Origin: Eubacteriales bacterium
Lineage (GTDB): Bacteria > Bacillota > Clostridia > Oscillospirales > CAG-272
Direction of reading: 5' to 3'
Length of the DNA: 17,677 nt
NCBI GenBank assembly: GCA_028709565.1
Contig: JAQVWU010000017.1
Span: forward strand, 1 to 17,677
Part shown: positions 7,686-15,035 of the stretch, in pieces
How positions within the stretch are numbered: the first letter of the stretch is position 1
How the letters are laid out: every line of letters begins with the position of its first letter
Notes under the pieces: generated by a model
Databases searched by the model: none
What the model was told of the DNA's origin: nothing
The model's input: the letters and a program-made list of their open reading frames with translations, nothing else
Made by a program: the position numbers and the translations under genes

Positions 7686-8615
7686 GTGACCGAAACTTTC
7701 AGGGTAACACTGGAGCAGATGTCGATGTTTTTCATCTTCATGGCTGCCGGCTACATATTAAAAAAAGGCAGTCTGCTGCCGGACAGCGCGGGAAATGTGC
7801 TCTCTAGGCTGGAGTTATACATATTTCTCCCCGCCATGTGCTTCAACACCTTCTCATCCAATCTGAAAATCGATGTGCTCGCCTCCAAACTGCCCCTGCT
7901 CGGATGGTCGCTGCTGTTGCTGGCTGCCGCCTTCGGTCTTTCCATACCGCTCTCCATGCTCTTTTCCCGGGAACGCATGACCAGGGCGGTCTATTCATAC
8001 GCCTTCACGGTACCCAATCTGGGTTACCTCGGATACCCTCTCGTGGGCGCCGTATTCGGACAGGAAGCGCTGCTCGATTTCATGATATTCACCCTGCCCT
8101 TTAATCTGTTTATCTATACCGTAGGCATATATATCCTCAATCCCGCGCGTGTCTTCAATTTTAAAAAGATACTCAATCCCATCATCATATCCATTGCCGC
8201 CGGAACACTCGTCGGCCTGTCGGGTTTTAATATGCCGTCATTCGCGGTAAATACCCTGTCCGCCGCCTCCGGCTGTACCGGACCCATAGCCATGCTGCTC
8301 ACAGGCTTCGTCCTGGCGCGCTCCCCCCTGCGCGAGATGCTGAGCAATTACAAAATGTATATAGCCGCCGCCGTGCGTCTGATTTTTCTGCCCCTGTTTT
8401 TCGGCTTTCTGATGTATCTGGCCGGTATTGACCGCTACATAATAAAAATCGCCTGTGCCCTGCTGGTCCTGCCCATGGGGCTCAACAACGTCGTCTTCCC
8501 CGAAGCGTTCGGCGGCGACAGCAAAACCGGCGCCCAGTCATGTTTTGTGTCGAATATTATGGGAGTTATCACCGTTCCTTTTGCGTATATGCTATTGACA
8601 GCTTTATTCGGATAG
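7686..8615 (+). CDS. AEC (auxin efflux carrier) family transporter
   Basis: A 309-residue polytopic membrane protein of the AEC family, whose bacterial members export or exchange small organic acids such as malate or malonate. Hydrophobic helices are spread over the whole length, beginning MSMFFIFMAAGYILKKG near residues 12-28. The family's inner repeat is visible in FTVPNLGYLGYPLVGAVFG (about 99-117) and in the C-terminal VLPMGLNNVVFPEAFGGD segment. About ten membrane helices are expected. The start is GTG 7686, preceded by GGGGGA at 7674-7679. It is read from its own consensus promoter, divergent from the hydratase gene. Given that neighbour, a hydroxy- or dicarboxylic acid substrate is possible but only inferred. 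The tRNA-Val promoter overlaps the end of this gene. Confidence 0.9.
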   Translation: MTETFRVTLEQMSMFFIFMAAGYILKKGSLLPDSAGNVLSRLELYIFLPAMCFNTFSSNLKIDVLASKLPLLGWSLLLLAAAFGLSIPLSMLFSRERMTRAVYSYAFTVPNLGYLGYPLVGAVFGQEALLDFMIFTLPFNLFIYTVGIYILNPARVFNFKKILNPIIISIAAGTLVGLSGFNMPSFAVNTLSAASGCTGPIAMLLTGFVLARSPLREMLSNYKMYIAAAVRLIFLPLFFGFLMYLAGIDRYIIKIACALLVLPMGLNNVVFPEAFGGDSKTGAQSCFVSNIMGVITVPFAYMLLTALFG

Positions 8616-8623
8616 TGTATAAT
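8595..8623 (+). promoter_or_regulatory. Consensus promoter for tRNA-Val, overlapping the AEC gene end
   Basis: TTGACA (8595-8600) and TATAAT (8618-8623) are perfect, with 17 bases between. The -35 lies inside the last codons of the AEC gene and the -10 begins three bases after its stop. Transcription would start near 8630, some 16 bases before the mature tRNA. Confidence 0.85.
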
Positions 8624-8645
8624 ACAGTCATAACAAACAAAAAGC

Positions 8646-8722
8646 GGAGGCATAGCTCAGCCGGTCAGAGTGTACGGTTCACATCCGTGAGGTCGAGGGT
8701 TCGATCCCCCCTGTCTCCACCA
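8646..8722 (+). tRNA. tRNA-Val (anticodon CAC)
   Basis: A 77-base cloverleaf with encoded CCA. The acceptor stem pairs GGAGGCA (8646-8652) with TGTCTCC (8712-8718); one pair is G-U. The D stem is GCTC/GAGT. The anticodon stem is TACGG/CCGTG with loop TTCACAT, giving anticodon CAC, which reads the valine codon GTG. The T arm is GAGGG, TTCGATC, CCCCC, which leaves one A-C mismatch (A8696 with C8710). Discriminator A is followed by CCA. The A-C mismatch could be tolerated or a sign of early decay. Confidence 0.92.
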
Positions 8723-8767
8723 AAAGATTAACCGAAGCATTGATACAATGCTTCGGTTAATCTTTTT
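8722..8767 (+). terminator. Strong intrinsic terminator of the tRNA-Val gene
   Basis: A perfect 21-bp stem joins 8722-8742 and 8746-8766 across a 3-base loop, and the descending arm runs into TTTTT. It begins at the last base of the tRNA CCA end, so it both stops transcription and leaves a 3' structure to be removed in maturation. The 115 bases after it, up to 8882, hold no gene that I recognise. Confidence 0.88.
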
Positions 8768-8882
8768 ATTATGCGTATCAGAAAAGCCTGCAATACAAAG
8801 TATTTTGCCCCATAGGGGTACCCGTATCTTGCGCAGCCAATAGTAAACGGTAATATGTCCGTACCCAAAGGAGGACTCAGTC

Positions 8883-9254
8883 ATGGAAAAGCAAATTTAT
8901 GACATAACACCCGTCCGCATCGCCTTTGCCGAGAAAAAGCGTGTGGCGGTTTATGCAAGAGTGTCCTGTGACAAGGACACCATGCTTCATTCCCTGACTG
9001 AAGATTGACTATTACCGCAAGTACATTATCCGCACGAGTGGGAGTTTGATCCGCTCGTATGGCAGGCTGCAGTCCACTACATGGTCATCAACGAGGACTG
9101 TATGGTAAAGTTCGTCTTCAGAGATGGTACGGAGCTGCCTTGGACGACAGACCCCGGTGTTAAAGCCTATAAGAAACGAAAGACGGCGGAATCATGCCGA
9201 AGTAACATGGGTGAGTTCAGGCACATCAGTTTTACTATGCATATACTGTATTGA
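8883..9254 (+). pseudogene. Collapsed large serine recombinase (N- and C-terminal ends only)
   Basis: After AAAGGAGG (8868-8875), ATG 8883 opens a 41-codon frame whose RVAVYARVSCDKD segment is the catalytic start of resolvase-type serine recombinases, with Ser28 as nucleophile. It ends at TGA 9006. The same frame continues past the stop with HEWEFDPLVW and VKFVFRDGTELPW, which resemble the C-terminal end of clostridial integrative-element recombinases. The central catalytic, DNA-binding and coiled-coil parts, roughly 400 residues, are missing. The gene is therefore an internal-deletion scar that can no longer act. It sits between the tRNA-Val gene and the hydrogenase operon and marks where a mobile element once inserted. 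The last 20 or so codons before TGA 9252 may not be recombinase sequence. The N-terminal call is firmer than the C-terminal one. Confidence 0.75.
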
Positions 9255-9284
9255 TGTCGAATAAACATATGAGGAGAATTATGC

Positions 9285-9716
9285 ATGAATGACCGTGAGA
9301 TCTTCATAAATATGATAGATGATAATTTGAACGAAATGAGTGACACAATCGACTGCCTATATACGACTTCGAACTTCCGTGTCAAGAATAAGCTGTTAAA
9401 CCGTCTGCGAAAAAGTATGTCCAACATTTCCATGTTGACACAGGGACTGCGCAATGATACCAGTATGAACAACCCTCAGCCCAGTTCCGACAGATTATTT
9501 ACATTGGATGAGCTGTCAAGGTATAACGGCAGGAATGGCAACCCGGCATATGTGGCGATAAACGATATCGTGTATGATGTAACAGGCAATGCGGCCTGGG
9601 GCGGAGCTACCCATTTTGGACTAACGGCGGGTACCGATGTAACAAGCCCGTTTGCCTCATGCCATGCCGGTCAACCGATCCTCAGCAAATTGAAGGTGGT
9701 TGGGAAGATAACGTGA
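9285..9716 (+). CDS. Cytochrome b5-like haem-binding domain protein, hydrogenase-linked
   Basis: A 143-residue protein with a C-terminal cytochrome b5-like haem/steroid-binding domain (about 71-143). The family signature is clear in FTLDELSRYNGRNGNPAYVA (72-91), NDIVYDVT (93-100) and the WGGATHFGL segment. His110 and His127 are the candidate axial haem ligands. The first 70 residues are charged and helix-forming (about 1-55), then a Pro/Ser linker; no signal peptide or membrane helix is seen, so it should be soluble. GAGGAG (9271-9276) gives a well-spaced ATG at 9285. Its TGA overlaps the ATG of the hydrogenase small subunit by one base, which implies coupled translation and a shared complex. 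It is the likely electron carrier of this hydrogenase; that role is inferred from position. A ligand other than haem is possible. Confidence 0.85.
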   Translation: MNDREIFINMIDDNLNEMSDTIDCLYTTSNFRVKNKLLNRLRKSMSNISMLTQGLRNDTSMNNPQPSSDRLFTLDELSRYNGRNGNPAYVAINDIVYDVTGNAAWGGATHFGLTAGTDVTSPFASCHAGQPILSKLKVVGKIT

Positions 9717-10603
9717 TGAATCAAACAAGCAACAGCTGCTCTAATTTCTCAACGAGGCTGGAGACAGTCTCTGTACTTGTTCATAGGGCTATAGACGCCA
9801 TCCAGCAAAAAACCATAAAGAAAAGAAATCTGATATGGCTTGAACTGACTGGATGCTCCGGAAACATCATCTCCCTTCTCGACGGGGCAAATCCGGATTT
9901 CAAAAGTATAGCCTGCCAACTGGTGAATTTTATATACGATAACAGTCTAATGGCCTCCGAAGGTGAAGCCGCCCTGGAGAAGCTGTTCAGCATGGCTGAC
10001 GGCGACTACATATTGGCCGTTGAGGGCGCTGTTTCCACGAAGGACAACGGCATGTATAACATCATCGGAAGATGGAAAGGCCAGCCGGTAACCGCATATG
10101 AGGCCGTCAAAAAGTTTGGGGAACAGGCGGGTCATGTCATCACAGTGGGTACCTGTGCTTCTGACGGCGGCATTTCGGCCGCAAGGCCAAATCCGGCGGA
10201 ATGCGTCGGTATTCAAAACTTGCTGAACAGAAGGGTCATTAAGCTGCCCGGTTGCCCGTGCCATCCGGACTGGTTTATGGGGACGCTGGCTTATCTGATG
10301 CTTTTCAACGAGCCCGAACTGGATGCCAGGCAAAGACCGCTTATGTTCTACAGCACACTGATTCATGATATCTGTCCCCGAAGACCGTATTTTAATCAGG
10401 GTATATTTGCCTCAAAGCCGGGCGAAAAAACCTGCATGTTCAAGCTCGGGTGTAGAGGACCGGTCACAAGGGTCGACTGCCCGATACGAAAATGGAATGA
10501 CCGTGTGAACTGGCCCATCGGCGACGACAGCCCGTGCATCGGCTGCGCCATGTTCGGATTCCCCGACAAAATGGAGCCGTTTATCAGCTATGATACGACG
10601 TAA
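9716..10603 (+). CDS. [NiFe]-hydrogenase small (iron-sulfur) subunit
   Basis: A 295-residue electron-transfer subunit of a [NiFe]-hydrogenase. Cluster ligands are visible in order. Proximal: Cys47 (TGCSGN), Cys147 (GTCAS) and Cys180 (PGCPCHPDW). Distal: His217 and Cys220 (IHDIC), Cys240 and Cys246. Medial: Cys255, Cys274 and Cys277 (SPCIGC). The first Cys of the usual CxxC is replaced by Leu44; the CSGN form recalls cyanobacterial HupS (group 2). An extra Cys182 lies beside Cys180. There is no twin-arginine signal and no C-terminal membrane helix, so the enzyme should be cytoplasmic. ATG 9716 is preferred over an upstream ATG in the same frame because it overlaps the stop of the b5-like gene and gives a normal N-terminus. 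The large-subunit gene follows directly. Confidence 0.93.
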   Translation: MNQTSNSCSNFSTRLETVSVLVHRAIDAIQQKTIKKRNLIWLELTGCSGNIISLLDGANPDFKSIACQLVNFIYDNSLMASEGEAALEKLFSMADGDYILAVEGAVSTKDNGMYNIIGRWKGQPVTAYEAVKKFGEQAGHVITVGTCASDGGISAARPNPAECVGIQNLLNRRVIKLPGCPCHPDWFMGTLAYLMLFNEPELDARQRPLMFYSTLIHDICPRRPYFNQGIFASKPGEKTCMFKLGCRGPVTRVDCPIRKWNDRVNWPIGDDSPCIGCAMFGFPDKMEPFISYDTT

Positions 10604-10618
10604 AAGAGGTGAATCAAT

Positions 10619-12028
10619 ACGAAGAGAGTTGTCATAAACCCCGTCACCCGCATCAGCGGGTTTATGGAGATAGCCGCCGATATTAATAACAATATTGTGA
10701 CGGATGCATGGACGGAGGGTCTGCTTTTCAGGGGCTTTGAAAAAATGCTGGAAGGCAGAAACCCTTTTGATGCCGTGTATTTTACGCAGCGAATTTGCGG
10801 AATTTGTTCTACCGCGCACTCGATAGCTTCCACACTGGCTCTGGAGGACGCACTCGGTGTCGTCGTCTCCCAACAAGGTAGATATTTGAGAGACTTTATT
10901 CACGGATGCGAGTTCCTCCAAAACCATATCAGGCACTTTTATCAATACACCGCGCCCGACTTCATTAAGCTACCCGAAGGCAATACACTTTTTGAAACGG
11001 ATCATAATGATTTCAGACTGCCGAAGGAGAAAAACGATAGGATTGTACGGCACTATTTTGATTCTCTTGAATACAGCAGAAACGCGCATAAAATGCTGGC
11101 GATTTTAGGTGGAAAAGCGCCTCACAATCATGGAGTCTTTATAGGCGGGATCACCACGCAGGCTACCCCGGAAAAAATAGCGCGTCTGCGTTCCCTGTTA
11201 ATGAATATCAAGCAGTTTATCTGTGATAGTATGATTCCGGACGCCTATACAGTTGCCGAATACTATCAGGAATACTTCAAAATCGGAAGAGGCTACGGGA
11301 ATCTTCTCACCTTCGGCTGCTTTGATGGTTACGAAAAATTGGGTACGCTGTATGTCAATCCTTCGACATACAGCGGCGGCAGGACTATGAAGCTGAATCC
11401 AGGAGAAATCACCGAAAATATTTACTCATCTTGGTACATGGCAAAATCAGAAACCTATACGCCATTTCAAATAATTCCCGAACCCGACATGAAAAAGAGC
11501 GACGCCTATTCCTGGGTGAAAGCGCCGCGTTACAGGGGACTTCCTTACGAAGTCGGGCCACTGGCAAGAATGTGGTTATGCGGTAAGTATCGAAACGGAA
11601 TCTCCACCATGGACCGGACTTTGGCAAGAGTCCTGGAAGCAAAAAAGATTGCAAATATCATGTTGTTCTTACTTGATAAGCTTATTCCGGGCGTAGATGT
11701 TCAAAAAGAATATGAAGTCCCGCGCAGCGCCTATGGGGCCGGTCTGATTGATACCACGCGCGGCGCTTTGGGGCATTGGATCAGAATTGAGAATCAGGTA
11801 ATTTCCCTTTATCAGATCATCACGCCGTCCGCCTGGAACCTTTCCACCAGAGACCGTGACAATATACCGGGTCCGGGAGAAAAAGCGATAATCGGTACGA
11901 TGATCAGAAACTCCGACGCTCCGGTGGAGCTTGGGAGAATCATCCGCTCGTTTGATCCCTGCGTTTCCTGCGCCACACATGTCTATTCAAAGGGCAATCT
12001 CATCAAAACAATGCAGGTGGTGCCATGA
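10619..12028 (+). CDS. [NiFe]-hydrogenase large (catalytic) subunit, apparent ACG start
   Basis: The catalytic subunit, binding Ni-Fe(CN)2CO and splitting or forming H2. The four metal ligands are Cys60 and Cys63 in RICGICSTAH and Cys448 and Cys451 in DPCVSCATH. The 15 residues after His454 form the tail removed on maturation. The first in-frame ATG is 10664, but the conserved family N-terminus (VVINPVTRISGF) is encoded before it, back to TGA 10610-10612. AGAGGTG (10605-10611) is ideally spaced for ACG 10619, giving 469 residues; from ATG 10664 it would be 454. In the usual TRIEGH motif the Glu, known in Desulfovibrio fructosovorans as proton-transfer Glu25, is Ser13 here. The active-site Arg region reads DTTRGALGHW instead of the common EAPRGALGHW. 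Family certain; group assignment open, somewhat like group 2. Confidence 0.92.
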   Translation, partial: TKRVVINPVTRISGFMEIAADINNNIVTDAWTEGLLFRGFEKMLEGRNPFDAVYFTQRICGICSTAHSIASTLALEDALGVVVSQQGRYLRDFIHGCEFLQNHIRHFYQYTAPDFIKLPEGNTLFETDHNDFRLPKEKNDRIVRHYFDSLEYSRNAHKMLAILGGKAPHNHGVFIGGITTQATPEKIARLRSLLMNIKQFICDSMIPDAYTVAEYYQEYFKIGRGYGNLLTFGCFDGYEKLGTLYVNPSTYSGGRTMKLNPGEITENIYSSWYMAKSETYTPFQIIPEPDMKKSDAYSWVKAPRYRGLPYEVGPLARMWLCGKYRNGISTMDRTLARVLEAKKIANIMLFLLDKLIPGVDVQKEYEVPRSAYGAGLIDTTRGALGHWIRIENQVISLYQIITPSAWNLSTRDRDNIPGPGEKAIIGTMIRNSDAPVELGRIIRSFDPCVSCATHVYSKGNLIKTMQVVP

Positions 12029-12489
12029 AACGGGTTCTGGTCATCGGAATCGGCAGCCTCGTCATGAAGGACGACGGGATAGGATCACGAGTCGTGGAAG
12101 CCATTGAAAGCAGCTTGCAGGAGCATGATATTTCCTTCTTTGTTGGAGAAACGGATTTTCAGTGCTGCTTTGATGAAATAAGGCCGGATGCTCTGGTGAT
12201 TATCGTCGACGCCATAGCACAGGGCAAGGAACCGGGAAGCATAGAGGTCATGCTTTTGAGCAACGCTCTAAAAGACCGCTGCAAGCTCCGGACGCAGCAT
12301 GAATTCAACCTATTCGACCTGATCGAGCTGCACGCTCCTCAGACGCCGGGTTATTTGATCGGGATTGAAGCGGCTGAGATCGGTTTCGGATTTGACCTAA
12401 GCACACCTCTGAAGGAACGCTTCGAACAAATTTGTACCGATGTACTAAACACGGTTATAAACATAAAGGAGGAAGCGGAAAATGCATGA
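12025..12489 (+). CDS. Hydrogenase maturation endopeptidase (HyaD/HybD/HoxM family)
   Basis: A 154-residue nickel-dependent protease that cuts the C-terminal tail of the hydrogenase large subunit after metal insertion, letting the active site close. The fold signature GIGSLVMKDDGIG is at 8-20. Residues matching the nickel-sensing triad of E. coli HybD (Glu16, Asp62, His93) are Asp16 or Asp17, Asp62 (IIVDAIAQG) and His92 (TQHEFNL). Its presence fits the 15-residue tail on the neighbouring large subunit. The ATG overlaps the large-subunit stop (ATGA), so translation is coupled. The last 8 bases overlap the HypA-like gene. Confident call; its partner is almost certainly the adjacent large subunit. 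Confidence 0.92.
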   Translation: MKRVLVIGIGSLVMKDDGIGSRVVEAIESSLQEHDISFFVGETDFQCCFDEIRPDALVIIVDAIAQGKEPGSIEVMLLSNALKDRCKLRTQHEFNLFDLIELHAPQTPGYLIGIEAAEIGFGFDLSTPLKERFEQICTDVLNTVINIKEEAENA

Positions 12490-12739
12490 TACGCACCTGA
12501 TTGAAAAAATATATCAGTCCATCGCTGTCCTTTGCATGCAGAACGGGATTGTAAAGGTGAATGAACTGGAGATCGAGGTTGACGAGGGCAGCCATATTGA
12601 GGGAGCGCATCTCTTGTCCCATCTAATCGATCGGGGCAGCGCGATGTTCGGCGACTGGACCACCGTCCATGTCGAGCATAAGCCGTATGAAAAGCTGACC
12701 GCGATCATTAAAAGCATAGACGGCGATAGTTGTGAGTGA
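12482..12739 (+). CDS. Short HypA-like protein lacking the zinc domain
   Basis: An 85-residue protein in the position of hypA. It begins MHDTHLIEKIYQ, which recalls the MHExxL nickel-binding start of HypA (His2 conserved, Glu3 replaced by Asp3), and continues with alternating beta and helix segments (KVNELEIEVDEGSHIEG) like the HypA nickel domain. HypA normally has about 113 residues with two CxxC pairs that bind zinc; here the only cysteines are Cys18 and Cys84, and that domain is absent. It would donate nickel to the large subunit if it works as HypA does. AAAGGAGG (12465-12472) precedes the ATG. It overlaps the protease gene by 8 bases and hypF by 8 bases. No hypB is seen nearby. It might instead be a distinct hydrogenase chaperone that only resembles HypA. 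Confidence 0.65.
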   Translation: MHDTHLIEKIYQSIAVLCMQNGIVKVNELEIEVDEGSHIEGAHLLSHLIDRGSAMFGDWTTVHVEHKPYEKLTAIIKSIDGDSCE

Positions 12740-15035
12740 TGCAAAGCGGTATTTCTTTACACTGACCGGAATTGTGCAGGGGGTCGGATTTCGACCCTTT
12801 GTTTACAGGGCAGCGAACCGGATGGGGATTAAGGGATGGGTTGAGAATCAGGGTTCCAGAGTCCTGATCGATGTCGAGGGTGGCGAAGAGAGCATCTGTT
12901 CCTTTGCCAATGCGCTGCAAATAGAATTCCCGGAAAATGCCCGGATTGCCGAACTCCGGATAGACCCGCAGCCATTTTTCGGCTATCCGGATTTCTCCAT
13001 CCGAACAAGCGCTGCGAAACTTAACACCGCAAATTTCTTGCCTGCGGATATCTCGGTGTGCGAAAGCTGTATGAAAGAATTCAACATGCCCGGCGACAGA
13101 CGGTATCAGTACACGTTTATCAGCTGCACCAATTGCGGGCCAAGGTATTCCATCATCGGAAGCCTGCCGTATGACCGGGAGAATACGGCCATGTCTGAGT
13201 TTGAAATGTGCGGGGCATGCAAAGCGGAGTATGGCAGTCCAAGTGACCGGAGATTTCACGCCCAAACCGACTGCTGTCCGGAATGCGGTCCCGTTTTGAA
13301 ACTCCTGGATAGCCATGGAATCGCTGTGGATTCGTCAGAACCCACAAAAACTGCAAGGGAGTTGATTCGCCAGGGAAAAATTCTCGCTGTAAAAGGGATT
13401 GGAGGATACCACCTCTGCTGCAACGCGGAGGCCCCTGCAGCCGTACAAAGGCTCCGAAAGCTGAAACACAGGCCGCACAAGCCGCTGGCTATAATGGCGC
13501 GCAGAATTGAAGCGGTCTATAGAATCTGCGAGGTTTCCGAGCGGGAGAAAGCAATTCTAACGGGAAACCGAAAACCGATTTTGCTGCTTGACAAGAAAAC
13601 GCCGGAGTATCTGCCGAAAGATGTCGCGCCGAAGCAAAAAAAGCTTGGGGTCATGCTCCCCTATGCGCCGCTTCAGCTCCTGCTGTTTTCTGACGATCTC
13701 AATTTTCTTGTCATGACCAGCGGAAATATCAGCGGCATGCCGATCTGTTTTCAGGACGACGCTGCAATCAAAGCCCTCGGAACTATCGCGGAGTATTTTC
13801 TCACTCACAACCGCGAGATTAAAGTTCCGGTGGACGACGCTGTTGTAAAAGTTGTGGATAACCATGAGGTGCTTGTCCGATGCGGGCGCGGGTACGCGCC
13901 TTTGACGATTCCCTTGGAATCAGGAAACGAAATTCTGGCGCTGGGAGCGGAACAAAAAAGCTCCGTCTGCGTTGCCGGAAACGGCTTTGCCGCCGTCAGC
14001 CAGTATTTCGGGAACCTGAACGAGTTTCAAACGTACCAAGCCTTCGAGCGGCAGATCGAGCATTTCCAGAGTCTGTTTCATTTTTGCCCGGAGGTTCTTG
14101 CGCATGACCTTAACCCGGACTCTCTTACCACACTTTATACAAAAAATCGGGCTGGACATAAAATCGCAGTCCAGCACCACCATGCGCATATGGCGGGCTG
14201 CATGGCGGAAAACAAATTGTCACACGATGCGATCGGCGTCATATACGACGGAACGGGTCTTGGCACGGATGGCGTGGTATGGGGAGGAGAGTTCCTGACT
14301 GGTTCCTTATCCGGATTTACAAGGGCCGGGCATTTAGAATATGTGTCCCTTCAGGGCGGCGACAACGTGGCAAAAGAGCCGTGGAGGTGCGCAACCTGTT
14401 ATCTTTTCGCCCTTGGTATTGACCCCCACGAGTTTTTACCGCAAGTAGATTCCGCTTATTTGAATGTGGTTCAGAAAGCCTTGCAAAGCGGAATCAAATG
14501 CTTTGAATCGTCCAGCATAGGGAGGCTGTTTGACTGCGTTTCGGCGCTGTGCGGCTTTCAGGCAAAAACCACCTATGACGCCCAGGCGGCAATCGAACTG
14601 GAGAACTTGTCCGAAGAAAATGTTACTGCCTATTATCAGTATCGTATTGATGATACTGAGAACGGCCTCATTCTTGGATATGAAGAAATGTTAAATGGAA
14701 TCCTCCGCGATCTTCAAAATCATGTGCCGAAATCTATCATATCCTCCAAATTTCATAATACAATCATAGAAGCGACCGCCGATTGTGCTTACAGAATCCG
14801 TGCAAAGACCGGGCTGGAGGATGTTGTCATGAGTGGTGGTGTTTTTGAAAACACCTATCTGCTTGAACGGCTCATTTCGAGGCTTCGGGATTTAAACTTT
14901 AAGGTATATTACAACCGGCTGACCCCGACAAACGACGGCGGTATTTCTTTTGGACAGGCGGCGGCAACCTGCGCAATTTTAAAGGAGAACGACTATGTGT
15001 CTTGCGATTCCGGCCAAAGTAATCAAAATGAATGA
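12732..15035 (+). CDS. hypF: Carbamoyltransferase HypF (hydrogenase maturation)
   Basis: A 767-residue enzyme that converts carbamoyl phosphate to carbamoyl-adenylate and transfers the carbamoyl group to the C-terminal Cys of HypE, the first step in making the cyanide ligands. The domains are complete: acylphosphatase (about 5-92, GIVQGVGFRPFVY); four zinc pairs at Cys110/113, 132/135, 160/163 and 182/185 with the standard spacing; a YrdC-like domain (about 200-380, KLKHRPHKPLAIMAR); and a Kae1-like carbamoyltransferase domain with VQHHHAHMAG near 480 and GGVFENTYL near 700. The start is GTG 12732, which overlaps the HypA-like stop by 8 bases; no separate Shine-Dalgarno is obvious, so coupling is likely. 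The last 41 bases overlap hypC and encode a short tail beyond the usual GGISFGQAA end. Confidence 0.96.
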   Translation: MSDAKRYFFTLTGIVQGVGFRPFVYRAANRMGIKGWVENQGSRVLIDVEGGEESICSFANALQIEFPENARIAELRIDPQPFFGYPDFSIRTSAAKLNTANFLPADISVCESCMKEFNMPGDRRYQYTFISCTNCGPRYSIIGSLPYDRENTAMSEFEMCGACKAEYGSPSDRRFHAQTDCCPECGPVLKLLDSHGIAVDSSEPTKTARELIRQGKILAVKGIGGYHLCCNAEAPAAVQRLRKLKHRPHKPLAIMARRIEAVYRICEVSEREKAILTGNRKPILLLDKKTPEYLPKDVAPKQKKLGVMLPYAPLQLLLFSDDLNFLVMTSGNISGMPICFQDDAAIKALGTIAEYFLTHNREIKVPVDDAVVKVVDNHEVLVRCGRGYAPLTIPLESGNEILALGAEQKSSVCVAGNGFAAVSQYFGNLNEFQTYQAFERQIEHFQSLFHFCPEVLAHDLNPDSLTTLYTKNRAGHKIAVQHHHAHMAGCMAENKLSHDAIGVIYDGTGLGTDGVVWGGEFLTGSLSGFTRAGHLEYVSLQGGDNVAKEPWRCATCYLFALGIDPHEFLPQVDSAYLNVVQKALQSGIKCFESSSIGRLFDCVSALCGFQAKTTYDAQAAIELENLSEENVTAYYQYRIDDTENGLILGYEEMLNGILRDLQNHVPKSIISSKFHNTIIEATADCAYRIRAKTGLEDVVMSGGVFENTYLLERLISRLRDLNFKVYYNRLTPTNDGGISFGQAAATCAILKENDYVSCDSGQSNQNE

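Noticed and set aside
9659..9715. Upstream ATG for the hydrogenase small subunit
   Set aside because: It would add 19 residues translated from the b5-like domain in another frame; ATG 9716 at the stop-start overlap is the natural start.
12708..13316. 202-codon leftward open frame across the start of hypF
   Set aside because: Antisense to the acylphosphatase and zinc regions of HypF, whose motif spacing is perfect; no support for a gene.
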